Numbered from the stretch's first letter, positions 34,262-43,615 are shown. The stretch is DNA of 52,051 bases from Candidatus Caenarcanales bacterium (GCA_013216135.1 JABSOS010000021.1:1-52051); one strand, 5' to 3'. The notes: generated by a model not told the origin, from the letters alone. A program made the numbers and translations.

Positions 34262-36439
34262 TTGAAATTAGACTTAAATGAAGAAAAAGATATTAAACAT
34301 TATTTAGCAAAAGAGTTACTTGTAGATAAATTACCATATAAATATCCAAAAGCCATCCAAAAATTCTTCTCAGACGAGAAGATAAAAGATCTTATCCATG
34401 GAGATGGTGTTTTCTATCATGATGCAAATACCGAAAATAAGTTCAAGGACATTATAAATAATATAGCTATAGAATTGACAGCAACACCAAATATTGAAAA
34501 TAAGATAGAAAGATTACAAATTTACACAGAAATAATAAAAGATGGTTATAAACAATTAGAAGAAGCTTTTTTTGAAAATACTTCAAACTATGCATTAGAC
34601 GATGGTCAAAAACAATCTTACAAAGAATTACTATATGAAACATTAAAAGAATCATTTACATATGAATATTTAAATGGACAACTAAGAATCAATTCAGAAG
34701 ATTTAAAAGAAAGTGAAGAAGATGTTTTTAAAGGTTTAATTCTTAGAGGAATAATTTTTGAGAAAGACAATTTAAGTGACTATGATTTTGAAGGGGCTGA
34801 CTTAACTAATGCCGCATTTATAAATATGAACTTAAATGATACTAATTTTAAAAATTCTAATCTTAGTAAATTAAATTTTTATCGACAAAACTTAGATGGA
34901 GCGACATTCAATGGAGCACTTTGGGATCTAAATCATCCGCCAGAACTCTGGGGCATCGCTGAAAATGATCCGGACCCTTTTAAAACTATGGCTAAGTGGT
35001 ATAAAGATATGGACCACTACACAGACATGAAGGTCAAAATTTATTATGAAGAACCTGAATTTGTTGCTGCAATGGAATCTTTTAGGAAAACTTTCACTGG
35101 ACTCAATGAAAATCAGATATATAGCTTACTAAATCAATACCCACCAGCTAAGAAAAATTTCTATATTAAAGTTCTTGACTTCGACCCAGAAAAAGATATT
35201 AATCCAGATAATAATTTATTAAAGGTAAGGAAAAAGGGGGCAAGGCTATTTAGTACTTTAGGTAAACAATTAAGCCATGGAACTAATGAGCTCTTTAAGA
35301 TGTTGGGTTCTGATCGTTCTAAAAACTATTACCATAACTATTCAAACTGGACTGAAGGAAAAATAGGTGAGAGAGTCTACCAACCAGTAAGACTGGAACA
35401 TAATCGAGACTTAGTACTAGAACAACTAAAGTCAGATTCCTTAACTGGAGAGAATAAAAATACCAAAGGACAAATTATACTTCCAAGTGGAAATAATATA
35501 AAACACTATACTCTTAAAAGTGATGACTATATTTCAACACTTATCGAATCAATAATGAAGGATAAGTCTATTTATAGTTACAACCCTGAATTGCTTCACG
35601 AAAGAGCTAAAGAGTTAAAAGAAACCCTAAAGAATGAAAATATTGCGTTGATAGTCTTTAACCACGCAGGTGAAAATTTTAAAACTAAAATAAACCAAGA
35701 TACAAAGAAACTTGCTGGCTCACTTTTCTATTATACAAATTTAAACAAGGCTAACCTTTCAGACTTGGACCTAAGGGAAGCACGCTTCAAAAACATTTCA
35801 GCTCAAGGAACTAACTTTACTGGTTCAAAACTAGATGGAGCAGTATTTTCAGATGCTGATCTAAGTAATGTTAATCTATCAGGAGCATCCCTCTCTGGAA
35901 CTATTTTTAACAACTGTAAAATTACAGAAGCACAGTGGGAAAATGCTTTAATCAATGAAGCAAAATTTATTAATTGCACTGTAGATTTTGGAACCAGTAC
36001 AAAACCTATTAATAGTGGATTACTTAAAGATATAACCACTGAAAATTCTATTATTAGTCTAAATCTTTTGAACCTTTCTGATAAAAAACAGCTAATCTTT
36101 GATGGGCTTTCAGTGATTAATAGCTTAATGAACAATTCAAGTCTTAAAGGAAATATAGAAATAAATAAAAATAGAGTTGAATTTATTGGTTCAACAGTTA
36201 TCATAGATGATCCAGAGCGACTACTATTAGATTTTGATAACGACAACTATATAGAAAATAGTCACGATATAACTAATATTGCTCATGAAGAAATAATTTA
36301 TCCAGGTAAATATTTAAATTCAAAAGAACATAAATATAACCAGAAAACACAAGTTCCTAATAAATATATTCTGAATGATCCTTTCTTTGGATTTTCTCAA
36401 ATGAAAATAGGCTATCAAAATCCTAAAAATACTTTCTAG
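34262..36439 (+). CDS. Pentapeptide-repeat protein
   Basis: This is a 725-residue protein from a TTG immediately after the upstream TGA, with no Shine-Dalgarno. Pentapeptide A(D/N)Lxx repeats form two blocks. One at about 178-220 has GADLTNAAFINMNLNDTNF and NLDGATFNGA. The other at about 491-580 has TNLNKANLSDLDLREARF, SKLDGAVFSDADLSNVNLSG and further repeats. Such repeats fold as right-handed quadrilateral beta helices. Between them is a helical region (YSLLNQYPPAKKNFYIKVLD; DFDPEKDINPDNN) shared with the 37615 product. There is no signal peptide. The exact role is unknown. Its end overlaps convergent ftsY by 17 bp. Confidence 0.75.
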   Translation: MKLDLNEEKDIKHYLAKELLVDKLPYKYPKAIQKFFSDEKIKDLIHGDGVFYHDANTENKFKDIINNIAIELTATPNIENKIERLQIYTEIIKDGYKQLEEAFFENTSNYALDDGQKQSYKELLYETLKESFTYEYLNGQLRINSEDLKESEEDVFKGLILRGIIFEKDNLSDYDFEGADLTNAAFINMNLNDTNFKNSNLSKLNFYRQNLDGATFNGALWDLNHPPELWGIAENDPDPFKTMAKWYKDMDHYTDMKVKIYYEEPEFVAAMESFRKTFTGLNENQIYSLLNQYPPAKKNFYIKVLDFDPEKDINPDNNLLKVRKKGARLFSTLGKQLSHGTNELFKMLGSDRSKNYYHNYSNWTEGKIGERVYQPVRLEHNRDLVLEQLKSDSLTGENKNTKGQIILPSGNNIKHYTLKSDDYISTLIESIMKDKSIYSYNPELLHERAKELKETLKNENIALIVFNHAGENFKTKINQDTKKLAGSLFYYTNLNKANLSDLDLREARFKNISAQGTNFTGSKLDGAVFSDADLSNVNLSGASLSGTIFNNCKITEAQWENALINEAKFINCTVDFGTSTKPINSGLLKDITTENSIISLNLLNLSDKKQLIFDGLSVINSLMNNSSLKGNIEINKNRVEFIGSTVIIDDPERLLLDFDNDNYIENSHDITNIAHEEIIYPGKYLNSKEHKYNQKTQVPNKYILNDPFFGFSQMKIGYQNPKNTF

Positions 36440-37523
36440 TAAAACCTTCTACAGAGAAGCTTTCAAGATCTTCCATCTTTTCACCAGTCCCTAAAAACTT
36501 CACTGGTAATTTTAATTTATGAGCAATTGAGAAAACTACCCCAGCTTTAGATGAACCATCAAACTTAGTAAGAATTATAGAATCTAAATCACATATCTCA
36601 TTAAAAGCTTCTGCCTGACTTAAAGAATTCTGTCCCATAGAAGAATCCAAAACAAGCATAGTTTCCAATAAATACTTTCCAGTCTCTAAATTCTTTTCTA
36701 TAACTTGTTTTATCTTAGAAAGTTCTTCCATTAAGTTCTTTTTATTATGAAGTCTTCCAGCCGTATCTACTAAAACCACATCATAATTTTCTTCTTTAGC
36801 TTTTTCTATCGCCTTGTAAACCACAGCACTAGACTTAGATCCATGAGGCATTTCTATAAGATCTGTTCCTGTTCTTTCAGCCCAGGTTCTCAGCTGATCT
36901 TCAGCAGCTGCTCTAAAAGTATCTCCAGCAGCGATTAAAACTTTTTTCCCTTCATTTTTAAATTTATGAGCGAGTTTTGCAATGCTAGTAGTTTTACCTA
37001 CTCCATTCACTCCTAAAATCATCACCACAGTAGGACCATCTGAAGACAATCTCAAATTAAACTTATCAGACTCTTTATCAGTCTGGATTCCATCAAATGC
37101 TGAAAGTAAAAAATCTTGAAGTTTAGTCTGAAGTTCATCTCGGTAAATTTCTACAGACTTTATCTGATCACGAATCTTTTCTACAAAATCCATCGCTAGG
37201 TTTACACCTAAATCAGATCTAATCAATTCTTCTTCTAAAGTTTCTAAATCCTTTTTCTCAAGCTTAATACGCTCAGCTGGTTTTTCATCTATAGCTGCTT
37301 GTTGAGTTTGAGGCTCAGCTTTTAATTCATGCTCAGCTAAAATTTCCTCAAGTGTAGGTTTCTTCTCTCCAAAAAAATTATTAGTTTGCTGAGGCTCTTC
37401 TTTAAGAACTTCTTCTAATACTGAAGCTTTGGAATCTTGAGATTCAAGACTTTCAACTTTCTCTTCCTCTTTATCTTTATTAAGGAAAGGTATTTTATTG
37501 AGTATTTTCTTGAAAAAGGACAT
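36423..37523 (-). CDS. ftsY: Signal recognition particle receptor FtsY
   Basis: This is a 366-residue SRP-family GTPase. An acidic, disordered A domain (about 1-85) precedes the helical N domain and the G domain. GTPase motifs are ILGVNGVGKTTSIAKLAHKF (P-loop, about 171-185), GDTFRAAAEDQLRTWAER, VLVDTAGRLHNKKNLMEEL, LTKFDGSSKAGVV and FLGTGEKMEDLESF. The G4/closing segment reads TKFDGSSKAG rather than the usual TKLDGTAKGG, a mild variation. It docks ribosome-SRP complexes at the inner membrane for co-translational insertion. The gene stands alone between two pentapeptide-repeat paralogues and overlaps the first at its 3' end. Confidence 0.97.
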   Translation of the reverse strand: MSFFKKILNKIPFLNKDKEEEKVESLESQDSKASVLEEVLKEEPQQTNNFFGEKKPTLEEILAEHELKAEPQTQQAAIDEKPAERIKLEKKDLETLEEELIRSDLGVNLAMDFVEKIRDQIKSVEIYRDELQTKLQDFLLSAFDGIQTDKESDKFNLRLSSDGPTVVMILGVNGVGKTTSIAKLAHKFKNEGKKVLIAAGDTFRAAAEDQLRTWAERTGTDLIEMPHGSKSSAVVYKAIEKAKEENYDVVLVDTAGRLHNKKNLMEELSKIKQVIEKNLETGKYLLETMLVLDSSMGQNSLSQAEAFNEICDLDSIILTKFDGSSKAGVVFSIAHKLKLPVKFLGTGEKMEDLESFSVEGFTRKYF

Positions 37524-37592
37524 CTGTAGCTAAGATTTTAGCAAATGCCTTATATTAATTAAAAATAAAGAAGTATTTACGAAACCGCACAC

Positions 37593-37604
37593 CAAGATAA
37601 GATC
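37593..37604 (+). promoter_or_regulatory. Shared motif CAAGATAAGATC before the 37615 gene
   Basis: This is the same 12-mer as at 33755-33766, placed 10 nt before the ATG. It is preceded in both places by GAAAC and CACA and, further up, TAATTAAAAAT. A GAGGTGG Shine-Dalgarno follows here, unlike at 33776. Confidence 0.5.
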
Positions 37605-37614
37605 GAGGTGGTAA

Positions 37615-40032
37615 ATGATTGGTGTTAAAAACTATCAAAGCTTATATGACGAGTATGAGTTTAATAATAAAGTCGATATAAACAAACTCAAGAAAGTTGC
37701 AAAAAAAATTGAAGCACTTACTGGAGATAAAGTTGGGAAATATGTTTACAACAAACTAGATTTAAATCCCGTAAAGAGTGCAGAAGTAAATAAAAATTTA
37801 CAAAGTCCACAAGCCAACAAAGTTATCAATTACTTTCCTGCAAAGGCTTACCTAAATATACATGAACAAATTCAAAATCTAAGAAAAGGAAACTGTGTTT
37901 CTAAAGAAGACTTTTTCTATGAATTCGATCATGACAATAGCCTAAATAAAAAACAATTAAACACAATACTAGATCTCATTAATAAAAAAGCAAACGAAGC
38001 TATCAAAATGATCAATGCACTAATAACGCTAAATATAAGTGATACTATCCAGACTGGTTCCATAGATGGAAAAATTAATGATCATAAAGAAGCACTAATA
38101 GACAAACTAGAAGAAGATAGATTAATAGATTTAATCAGCTCAGATTTATATCTAAATGAAATTAATCAGAAACATACAGATAAAAATGAAGAATACCTTC
38201 ACGATATTAAAAAATTAAATGCTCCACTAGACTCAGAAACAGATTTAGACCGCTTGCAGTTTATTTTAAATTTCAAGAAAATTTACCATAGATTAATAAT
38301 ATTGATGAATCCAAATTCAGAAGAAACTCAGCATAATACAGATGAAGAACTTAGAAATATTTATGAGAAAGCAGAAAAGGATATAGGGTTTACTGGTAGT
38401 AGTTATATATTAGGGGACTTAGCTAGTAAAGAAACTGGTTTAAGAGATTTCTTACTAAGTAGGACAGCTTTGTATCATATTCTAGATAAACATAAACAAG
38501 CTTTTGCAGATAAAAAGATCTCAAGTACAGATGAATTTAAAAATTTAATCAAAGATACAGTCAAAAACTATAAATATTGTGAGGAAGTTCTAACTTTTTT
38601 AAGCTCACCCACTAATAAAATAGTTAATTCCCAGGCTAAGCTAGATAAGTTTCAACCTAGGACAATGATTTTATTGACACAAATTGAAGAACTCATTCCA
38701 AAAGAATTAATAGAACTAAGTAGAAGTAGGTACGGGGTCAATGAATACATCAATCAAACTCCTCTAAATGAATTTAATCACAGACTAGAAAATATAGAGC
38801 ATATTAGAGAAGCTTTTAATGGAATGAATGATTATGACATTAATACTTTACTGAGCTTTCTTCCAACACTTCAAAGTTCAGCAATAGAAAAAATCCTAAA
38901 CTATGATCCTAATTCATACACAAAACCAAGTAAAAATATCTTAGAAAGTGGCTTAAAGACATTCCAGAAATTCAAAAATAATTTTTTTGGTGATATTGTT
39001 GATGCTAATTGGAAAAATGGAATTTATAAGCCTCTAAGCTTACAAAAAATTAGCTTACTAAGTCCGCAAGAAACCAAAATTCAAAAACCTAAAATTCAAT
39101 TACTTGAGGGGGAAGAAACGACACTTGCTAGCAAACTGGTTCAAGAAAGCTTCTCTCCATATGGACGAGTTATAAATACTAACTTAAATCATCTATTTAA
39201 TAATCAAAACTTATCAAAGCAAATTCAAGGAAACTTTACTGGCAGAGACTTTAGCTCAGGAGAGTTTCACAATAAACTTGTCGGAGTTCATATTAACGAA
39301 GCTAGTTTATGTGATGCAAAATTTGATAATGAAGATCTTTCTGGCTCAGTATTTGAAAATATAAATGCTAAAAATGCATCATTTAAAAATATACTTTTAA
39401 ATGATGGTAATTTTAAAAATGTTGATTTAACTCGCGCAGATTTCTCTGGAGCGAAATTATCGAATGTAACTTTTGAAAACTGTATACTCGATAAAAGTAC
39501 TTGGGAAAAAGCTAAATTACATAATATCGAAATGATCAATTGTGTTTTCCAAAACTCTGAAATTAATGAAATAGATATTGATGATTGGCGATTAGAAAAC
39601 ACGATAGTAAATAATTTAAAATTACTTGCAAAAGCTGAAGGGATCAATATTACTAAGTTAGGCTTAATTGATTCAATATTCACAAACTTCATCATCGCTG
39701 ATAAAGACTCAATAAAACTTAATGAAAAAAAACAAATAGAAAATCGTGACTCTCTAACCGGAAACAGAATAAATATTCAAGGGGAAGCTTTCAGCTCCAC
39801 TGTTATTGGTTACGACCCAAATGAAAAACTTAAGCTAATTTATTCGGGTTTATCCGAATGGAGAAATACCTCTATGAAATATCCTATTAAATACTTTATA
39901 AATAAACATGGGAATGAATCAGTGAATATTATTGAAAATATTTACCACAAGCAATTTGGAAACCTTGGTACTTATGATCTAGCTGAAACACTAAAAACAA
40001 GTAACATCGGTATTAAAAAAAATCACTTATAA
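37615..40032 (+). CDS. Pentapeptide-repeat protein, intact paralogue
   Basis: This is an 805-residue cytoplasmic-type protein. The helical N-terminal region (about 1-150) matches the 33776 product and the central helical region (LLSFLPTLQSSAIEKILNYD) matches the 34262 product. A pentapeptide-repeat block at about 540-650 follows (GNFTGRDFSSGEF, ASLCDAKFDNEDLSGSVF, NVDLTRADFSGAKLSNVTF). It is therefore a single-gene version of the split pair on the other side of ftsY. GAGGTGG lies 5 nt before the ATG. Function is unknown. Pentapeptide proteins can mimic DNA or serve as binding scaffolds. The 3' end overlaps convergent etfB by 6 bp. Confidence 0.75.
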   Translation: MIGVKNYQSLYDEYEFNNKVDINKLKKVAKKIEALTGDKVGKYVYNKLDLNPVKSAEVNKNLQSPQANKVINYFPAKAYLNIHEQIQNLRKGNCVSKEDFFYEFDHDNSLNKKQLNTILDLINKKANEAIKMINALITLNISDTIQTGSIDGKINDHKEALIDKLEEDRLIDLISSDLYLNEINQKHTDKNEEYLHDIKKLNAPLDSETDLDRLQFILNFKKIYHRLIILMNPNSEETQHNTDEELRNIYEKAEKDIGFTGSSYILGDLASKETGLRDFLLSRTALYHILDKHKQAFADKKISSTDEFKNLIKDTVKNYKYCEEVLTFLSSPTNKIVNSQAKLDKFQPRTMILLTQIEELIPKELIELSRSRYGVNEYINQTPLNEFNHRLENIEHIREAFNGMNDYDINTLLSFLPTLQSSAIEKILNYDPNSYTKPSKNILESGLKTFQKFKNNFFGDIVDANWKNGIYKPLSLQKISLLSPQETKIQKPKIQLLEGEETTLASKLVQESFSPYGRVINTNLNHLFNNQNLSKQIQGNFTGRDFSSGEFHNKLVGVHINEASLCDAKFDNEDLSGSVFENINAKNASFKNILLNDGNFKNVDLTRADFSGAKLSNVTFENCILDKSTWEKAKLHNIEMINCVFQNSEINEIDIDDWRLENTIVNNLKLLAKAEGINITKLGLIDSIFTNFIIADKDSIKLNEKKQIENRDSLTGNRINIQGEAFSSTVIGYDPNEKLKLIYSGLSEWRNTSMKYPIKYFINKHGNESVNIIENIYHKQFGNLGTYDLAETLKTSNIGIKKNHL

Positions 40033-40770
40033 AACCTTAGCGTCATTCTTTAAGGCATTTAAAAGCTGCTGCGCAGCTTCTTTCGCTGGACCTTCAAAGA
40101 TTTTCACATCCTGACGTGCTGCTGGAAGCGCTGCTTCCAACGCTTCTAAACCAATAGCATCAGATGCTGCTGCATCTACTTCTTCTAAAGGCTTTTTCTT
40201 CGCCTTCATTAAACCCATTACAGAAGCGTATCTAGGCTCATCTTGACCTTTATCACAGGTAATCACAGCTGGTAAAGAAACCTCAAACTTCTCTTTAGCA
40301 CCAGAAGCTTCACGCTCAGCGATTAATTTATCGCCTTCAAAACTAAGTTTATTTACATTCGGTAACATCGGTAAATCTAAATGAGCTGCAACTCCAGCTT
40401 CAAGCCAAGCTGCTTCAATATCAATATTTTTCTTAGCACCCAAGATTAAATCAACACCTAAATCTTTGATTTTATCTGCAAGTGGCTTAGCATCTAAAGC
40501 TTCTGATTTTAATAAAACTCCTTGATCTGCTCCCATCGCTAGGGCTGATCTTATCGCTGAAACAGTCCTGTCTGGACCTAGAGCCACTATTATTACTTCT
40601 TCTATGGCATCGTTAGCTTCCTTAAGTAAAAGCGCTTTTTCAACCGCAAACTCTGCGTATGGGTTTAAGATCCACTCAATATCAGATTCATTAATAGATT
40701 TGCCATCGCCTGCGATTTCAATCTTAGTAGTGGTATCTGGAACTTGACTAACAATTACAGCTATCTTCAT
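40027..40770 (-). CDS. etfB: Electron transfer flavoprotein subunit beta
   Basis: This is a 247-residue ETF beta subunit. Typical sequence is MKIAVIVSQVPDTTTKIEI, ESDIEWILNPYAEFAVEKAL, EVIIVALGPDRTVSAIRSAL, AMGADQGVLL, ADLGVDLILGAKK-like adenine-binding segments, and AVITCDKGQDEPRYASVMGLMKAKKKPL, which carries the recognition-loop region. It forms an FAD/AMP heterodimer with EtfA and passes electrons from dehydrogenases. No etfA is adjacent, which is unusual since the pair is normally co-transcribed. TATAAA ends 6 nt before the ATG without a Shine-Dalgarno, suggesting a leaderless message. Confidence 0.95.
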   Translation of the reverse strand: MKIAVIVSQVPDTTTKIEIAGDGKSINESDIEWILNPYAEFAVEKALLLKEANDAIEEVIIVALGPDRTVSAIRSALAMGADQGVLLKSEALDAKPLADKIKDLGVDLILGAKKNIDIEAAWLEAGVAAHLDLPMLPNVNKLSFEGDKLIAEREASGAKEKFEVSLPAVITCDKGQDEPRYASVMGLMKAKKKPLEEVDAAASDAIGLEALEAALPAARQDVKIFEGPAKEAAQQLLNALKNDAKVL

Positions 40771-40810
40771 ATATTCAATTTATACCCAAAATTAAGATTT
40801 AGCTAAGAAA

Positions 40811-40851
40811 TTTTTTAGGTTTTCTGCCTAAATTGAAGTTTTTTAGGTTTT
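40811..40851. repeat. Short direct repeat in the etfB/40907 divergent region
   Basis: TTTTTTAGGTTTT occurs at 40811-40823 and again at 40839-40851, 28 bp apart. TTTAGG and CCTAAA can also form a small hairpin between them. This lies between divergent starts and may be a regulator site or AT-rich chance similarity. Confidence 0.3.
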
Positions 40852-40887
40852 AAATTAAAGAAATTTTACTTGCTATGTATTAACAAC

Positions 40888-40902
40888 CAAGATAATATAA
40901 TC
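40888..40902 (+). promoter_or_regulatory. CAAGATAA motif and TATAAT box before the 40907 gene
   Basis: CAAGATAA followed by TATAAT (40896-40901) ends 5 nt before the ATG at 40907. It is similar to the motif before 33776 and 37615. If TATAAT is the -10 box, transcription would begin at or next to the start codon. Confidence 0.5.
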
Positions 40903-40906
40903 CCCT

Positions 40907-42067
40907 ATGCGTAGCGATCTTAAGACAAATGCTCTGATTTATAACCCAAAACTTGCTACGACTAATCCACCCGGATTAAAAAGATTTCAAAAATACACAT
41001 CGGGTAATCCCATATCGACTTTAAAACCACAAATAAAATCACCAGTGAATTTCCCACTCCAAGATAATATAAAGAAAAATATAAATGCACTCAAAGATTA
41101 CGAAACACAAACAATAAAAGACTATATTTCGGGGCTTGATCTATTAGATAGACAAACAAAGCTTGATAGCTTTACTCGTCTAGATTATGGTTTAGTCAAA
41201 AATCATATAATTCTAAAAACCCTAGATCAACTTAGTAAAATACCTGATAATAAAAACTCTTTTACCTTTGAACAATTAAATAATGCTTATCAAGAAAGCA
41301 TAAATATACTTCAAGAAAAGTTTCCAGGAGTCCAAGCTGAACTAGACTCTATGAAGCAAGATCAAGTTGATCCAGAAAACCTAAAACCTTTAATGCATTA
41401 CCTAGGGCAAGCCCATGATAAATTGTCAGCTAAGGAAATAATGACTGATAAAAACATTAATTTGCTAATGTTGTTTGGAGATAATCTGATAAAAACTCCA
41501 GAAGAGATTAAAAGCAGCCTTGAGAACAACATTTTCAAGCTAAACCCCAGCTTTATTAATGCAATTAATATCTACAAAGCTCAGAATAAAAATAAAAACC
41601 TTGTTGATGATCTATTAAGTAAAACTAACGACTCTTTTCGAAATCAAAACAATCAAACAAACCTTAAAATCCCTACTAAAATTGATCAAAGTATCAAAAT
41701 GGCAGAAGCTACATACCAAAACCGACTTTATAACAAGCTAACTCCCAAGACACAAGAAATTTATCAAGCCATCCTAAAAAAAATGGAAGAAAGCCTACAA
41801 GATCCAAATTTACCTGATTATTTCTTTGAAATAAAAGATGAATTTAAAAGAAATATGATGGAAGACCCTAGATATAGTTTTAAACCCAAAGAGTTTGAAA
41901 ATGCTTTCAAGGAATTAACTGATTATGGAAAATCTGATTATCGATCACACCTAGGTTTACTTGGATATGTGGAAATCGATGGTGACTTAGAAGAAGAAGC
42001 CTCAATAACTCTTCCAGAAAATCTAGAAATCATCAAAGAAATAATAGCCATAAACAAAAATATTTAA
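40907..42067 (+). CDS. Hypothetical helical protein
   Basis: This is a 386-residue soluble protein. A Pro/Lys/Asn-rich N-terminus (about 1-55) is followed by a helical body without recognisable domains. It has no signal peptide, membrane span or pentapeptide repeats. It shares the upstream CAAGATAA motif and general composition with the pentapeptide-repeat genes, so it may be co-regulated with them. The start has no Shine-Dalgarno. Confidence 0.6.
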   Translation: MRSDLKTNALIYNPKLATTNPPGLKRFQKYTSGNPISTLKPQIKSPVNFPLQDNIKKNINALKDYETQTIKDYISGLDLLDRQTKLDSFTRLDYGLVKNHIILKTLDQLSKIPDNKNSFTFEQLNNAYQESINILQEKFPGVQAELDSMKQDQVDPENLKPLMHYLGQAHDKLSAKEIMTDKNINLLMLFGDNLIKTPEEIKSSLENNIFKLNPSFINAINIYKAQNKNKNLVDDLLSKTNDSFRNQNNQTNLKIPTKIDQSIKMAEATYQNRLYNKLTPKTQEIYQAILKKMEESLQDPNLPDYFFEIKDEFKRNMMEDPRYSFKPKEFENAFKELTDYGKSDYRSHLGLLGYVEIDGDLEEEASITLPENLEIIKEIIAINKNI

Positions 42068-42119
42068 GATATCTCCAAAATTAAATGTCAATACATTCTG
42101 TTTTTTGTATTTATCTATA

Positions 42120-42263
42120 CTATACGACAGTTTTCTTAACAAGCAATTTGCTTTTTAAGATCTGGCGCACCACTACAGGTAGTAGGAAAAAGGCCAAAAA
42201 ATTAAGAAATAACACTACGAAAGTGACTGAAAATCCATATATTAAGTAGTCTGTGTCAGTCAT
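42120..42263 (-). CDS. Small single-span membrane protein
   Basis: This is a 47-residue protein in the otherwise gene-free gap 42068-42352. A hydrophobic span (about 10-32, FSVTFVVLFLNFLAFFLLPV) is followed by a basic tail (RQILKSKLLVKK), a normal inside-positive topology. An extended -10 box (TGGTATAAT) lies about 20 nt before the ATG on the same strand. No family is known. The consistent membrane topology and promoter make it more likely than not to be real. Confidence 0.45.
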   Translation of the reverse strand: MTDTDYLIYGFSVTFVVLFLNFLAFFLLPVVVRQILKSKLLVKKTVV

Positions 42264-42352
42264 TATCAGATTCTTATCAAATTATACCAAGCATTTCCCT
42301 TATATAGTTAAAGCAAGAGGGTGAAATACCTATTAAGCAAAGGGAGAAAATC

Positions 42353-42652
42353 ATGGGACTTGGTTTACTAAGACCGGTGTATCACGAATTAGAACAAGAC
42401 AGCCGCGAAAGAGGTGTTAAGTCATTTGAAAGAGATACAGATCTTGAAAAATTTTCGCTTTGGTTAAATTCAGTAACAAAACTGAGAAATAAAAATTATA
42501 GAAAAAGAAGAAATGATGCATGGTTAAAACACGGTAACCATTTCTGGGGAAATTACGACAGAAAGGCTGCTAATGGTACTTATAAGTCATTTAAAGAAAG
42601 AACAAGCAAAGAGCTTGTAAAAGCTGTTTCTTTTATGAGTGAGCTTGCTTAA
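42353..42652 (+). CDS. Small basic hypothetical protein
   Basis: This is a 99-residue protein rich in Arg and Lys (NKNYRKRRNDAW, KSFKERTSKEL), with several Trp, Tyr and His residues in the middle (WLKHGNHFWGNYD). It has an excellent Shine-Dalgarno (AAAGGGAGAAA), suggesting strong expression. No family is recognised. A nucleic-acid-binding role would fit the charge but is only a guess. Confidence 0.6.
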   Translation: MGLGLLRPVYHELEQDSRERGVKSFERDTDLEKFSLWLNSVTKLRNKNYRKRRNDAWLKHGNHFWGNYDRKAANGTYKSFKERTSKELVKAVSFMSELA

Positions 42653-42668
42653 AATGCATTTTTCACTA

Positions 42669-42679
42669 AGAATGATTCT
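42669..42679. promoter_or_regulatory. AGAATGATTCT palindrome before the CDF transporter
   Basis: This 11-bp odd palindrome (AGAAT-G-ATTCT, extended on the plus strand to TAAGAATGATTCTCA) recalls half of a Fur-family box. It lies 42 bp upstream of a metal-transporter start. The same 11-mer occurs at 48552-48562. Confidence 0.4.
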
Positions 42680-42721
42680 CAAAATTAAATAATAAAAATT
42701 TTCTATGACAAAATATAAGCA

Positions 42722-43585
42722 GTGAGCGAAGAGAACTTACCTGCTAAAGTAAAACAAGTTCTAAGAACAGTTTTAATCTTAAACATCATCGTTTTTTTAG
42801 CCGAGCTTTTTGCTGGAATTAAAGCTAACTCTATTAGTATCATCGCAAACTCCATGCACTCTGGAATCGATGGTTTAAACAATGTCGTTTTATTCTTCTT
42901 AGTTAAAATCGCAGCTGAACCAGCTGATGAGAAACATCACTATGGTCACTCTAAATTTGAAACTTTAGGTGCACTTGCAGTAGTAGCTTTTCTAGGAATA
43001 ACCTGTGTAGAAATAGTTGAAAAGTCTATAACTAGATTTTTTAACCATGAGGAGCAGATAGTTAATATTGATTCGCTAACAATTTGGATTCTATTTATCA
43101 CAATGGGAATAAACTTTTTTGTCTTTTTCTACGAAAGACACTGCGCTAAAAAATACAATAGCCAAGTCCTGAAAGCTGATTCAGCACATACCTTCTCTGA
43201 TATCTTAGTCACGGTTTCGATATTAATAGGTAGTATTTTCATTAGCCAAGGATATGACTGGTTAGACCCACTGTTAGGTTTATTCATCGCTGCCGTAATA
43301 GCTAATAGTGGCTGGCAAATAATCCAGGAAAACGTTCCTATCTTAGTAGATGAGGCATGGATTCAAGAAAAAGAAGTTAAAGACCTAATACTAAAAACCC
43401 CTAAGGTAAAAAGCTACCGCTACTTCCGCTCTAGAAAAGGAGCCGATATCGGCTACATCGATGTAGTTATAGTTTTCGATACCGATTCACTTGCAGAAGC
43501 ACACGACCTTGCACACTTAATCGAAGCAAAGATTATCAATCAATTTGGTTTAGCAAAAATAAATATTCATATTGAACCTTTTTAA
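42722..43585 (+). CDS. Cation diffusion facilitator (CDF) metal transporter
   Basis: This is a 287-residue inner-membrane exporter of divalent metals by proton exchange. Six membrane spans lie in about residues 1-205. Metal-site motifs are NSMHSGIDGLNN in TM2 (HxxxD present; the preceding Asp common in the family is Asn here) and ADSAHTFSDILVTVS in TM5 (HxxxD). A C-terminal cytoplasmic domain (about 210-287) has the usual ferredoxin-like pattern ending in NIHIEP. GTG start with no clear Shine-Dalgarno. The metal (Zn, Fe, Mn or other) cannot be told from sequence. A Fur-like palindrome is just upstream. Confidence 0.93.
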   Translation: MSEENLPAKVKQVLRTVLILNIIVFLAELFAGIKANSISIIANSMHSGIDGLNNVVLFFLVKIAAEPADEKHHYGHSKFETLGALAVVAFLGITCVEIVEKSITRFFNHEEQIVNIDSLTIWILFITMGINFFVFFYERHCAKKYNSQVLKADSAHTFSDILVTVSILIGSIFISQGYDWLDPLLGLFIAAVIANSGWQIIQENVPILVDEAWIQEKEVKDLILKTPKVKSYRYFRSRKGADIGYIDVVIVFDTDSLAEAHDLAHLIEAKIINQFGLAKINIHIEPF

Positions 43586-43599
43586 AATAATAAATACGG

Positions 43600-43612
43600 G
43601 TTACAATTATCT
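43600..43612 (+). promoter_or_regulatory. GTTACAATTATCT motif before the 43616 gene
   Basis: GTTACAATTATCT ends 3 nt before the ATG. The identical 13-mer lies 3 nt before the ATG at 44308. TACAAT is a likely -10 box, which would make the mRNA (nearly) leaderless. Confidence 0.5.
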
Positions 43613-43615
43613 TTA

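Noticed and set aside
35803..36246. 147-residue minus-strand frame inside the pentapeptide-repeat gene
   Set aside because: Antisense shadow of the repetitive Asn/Leu codons of the repeats.
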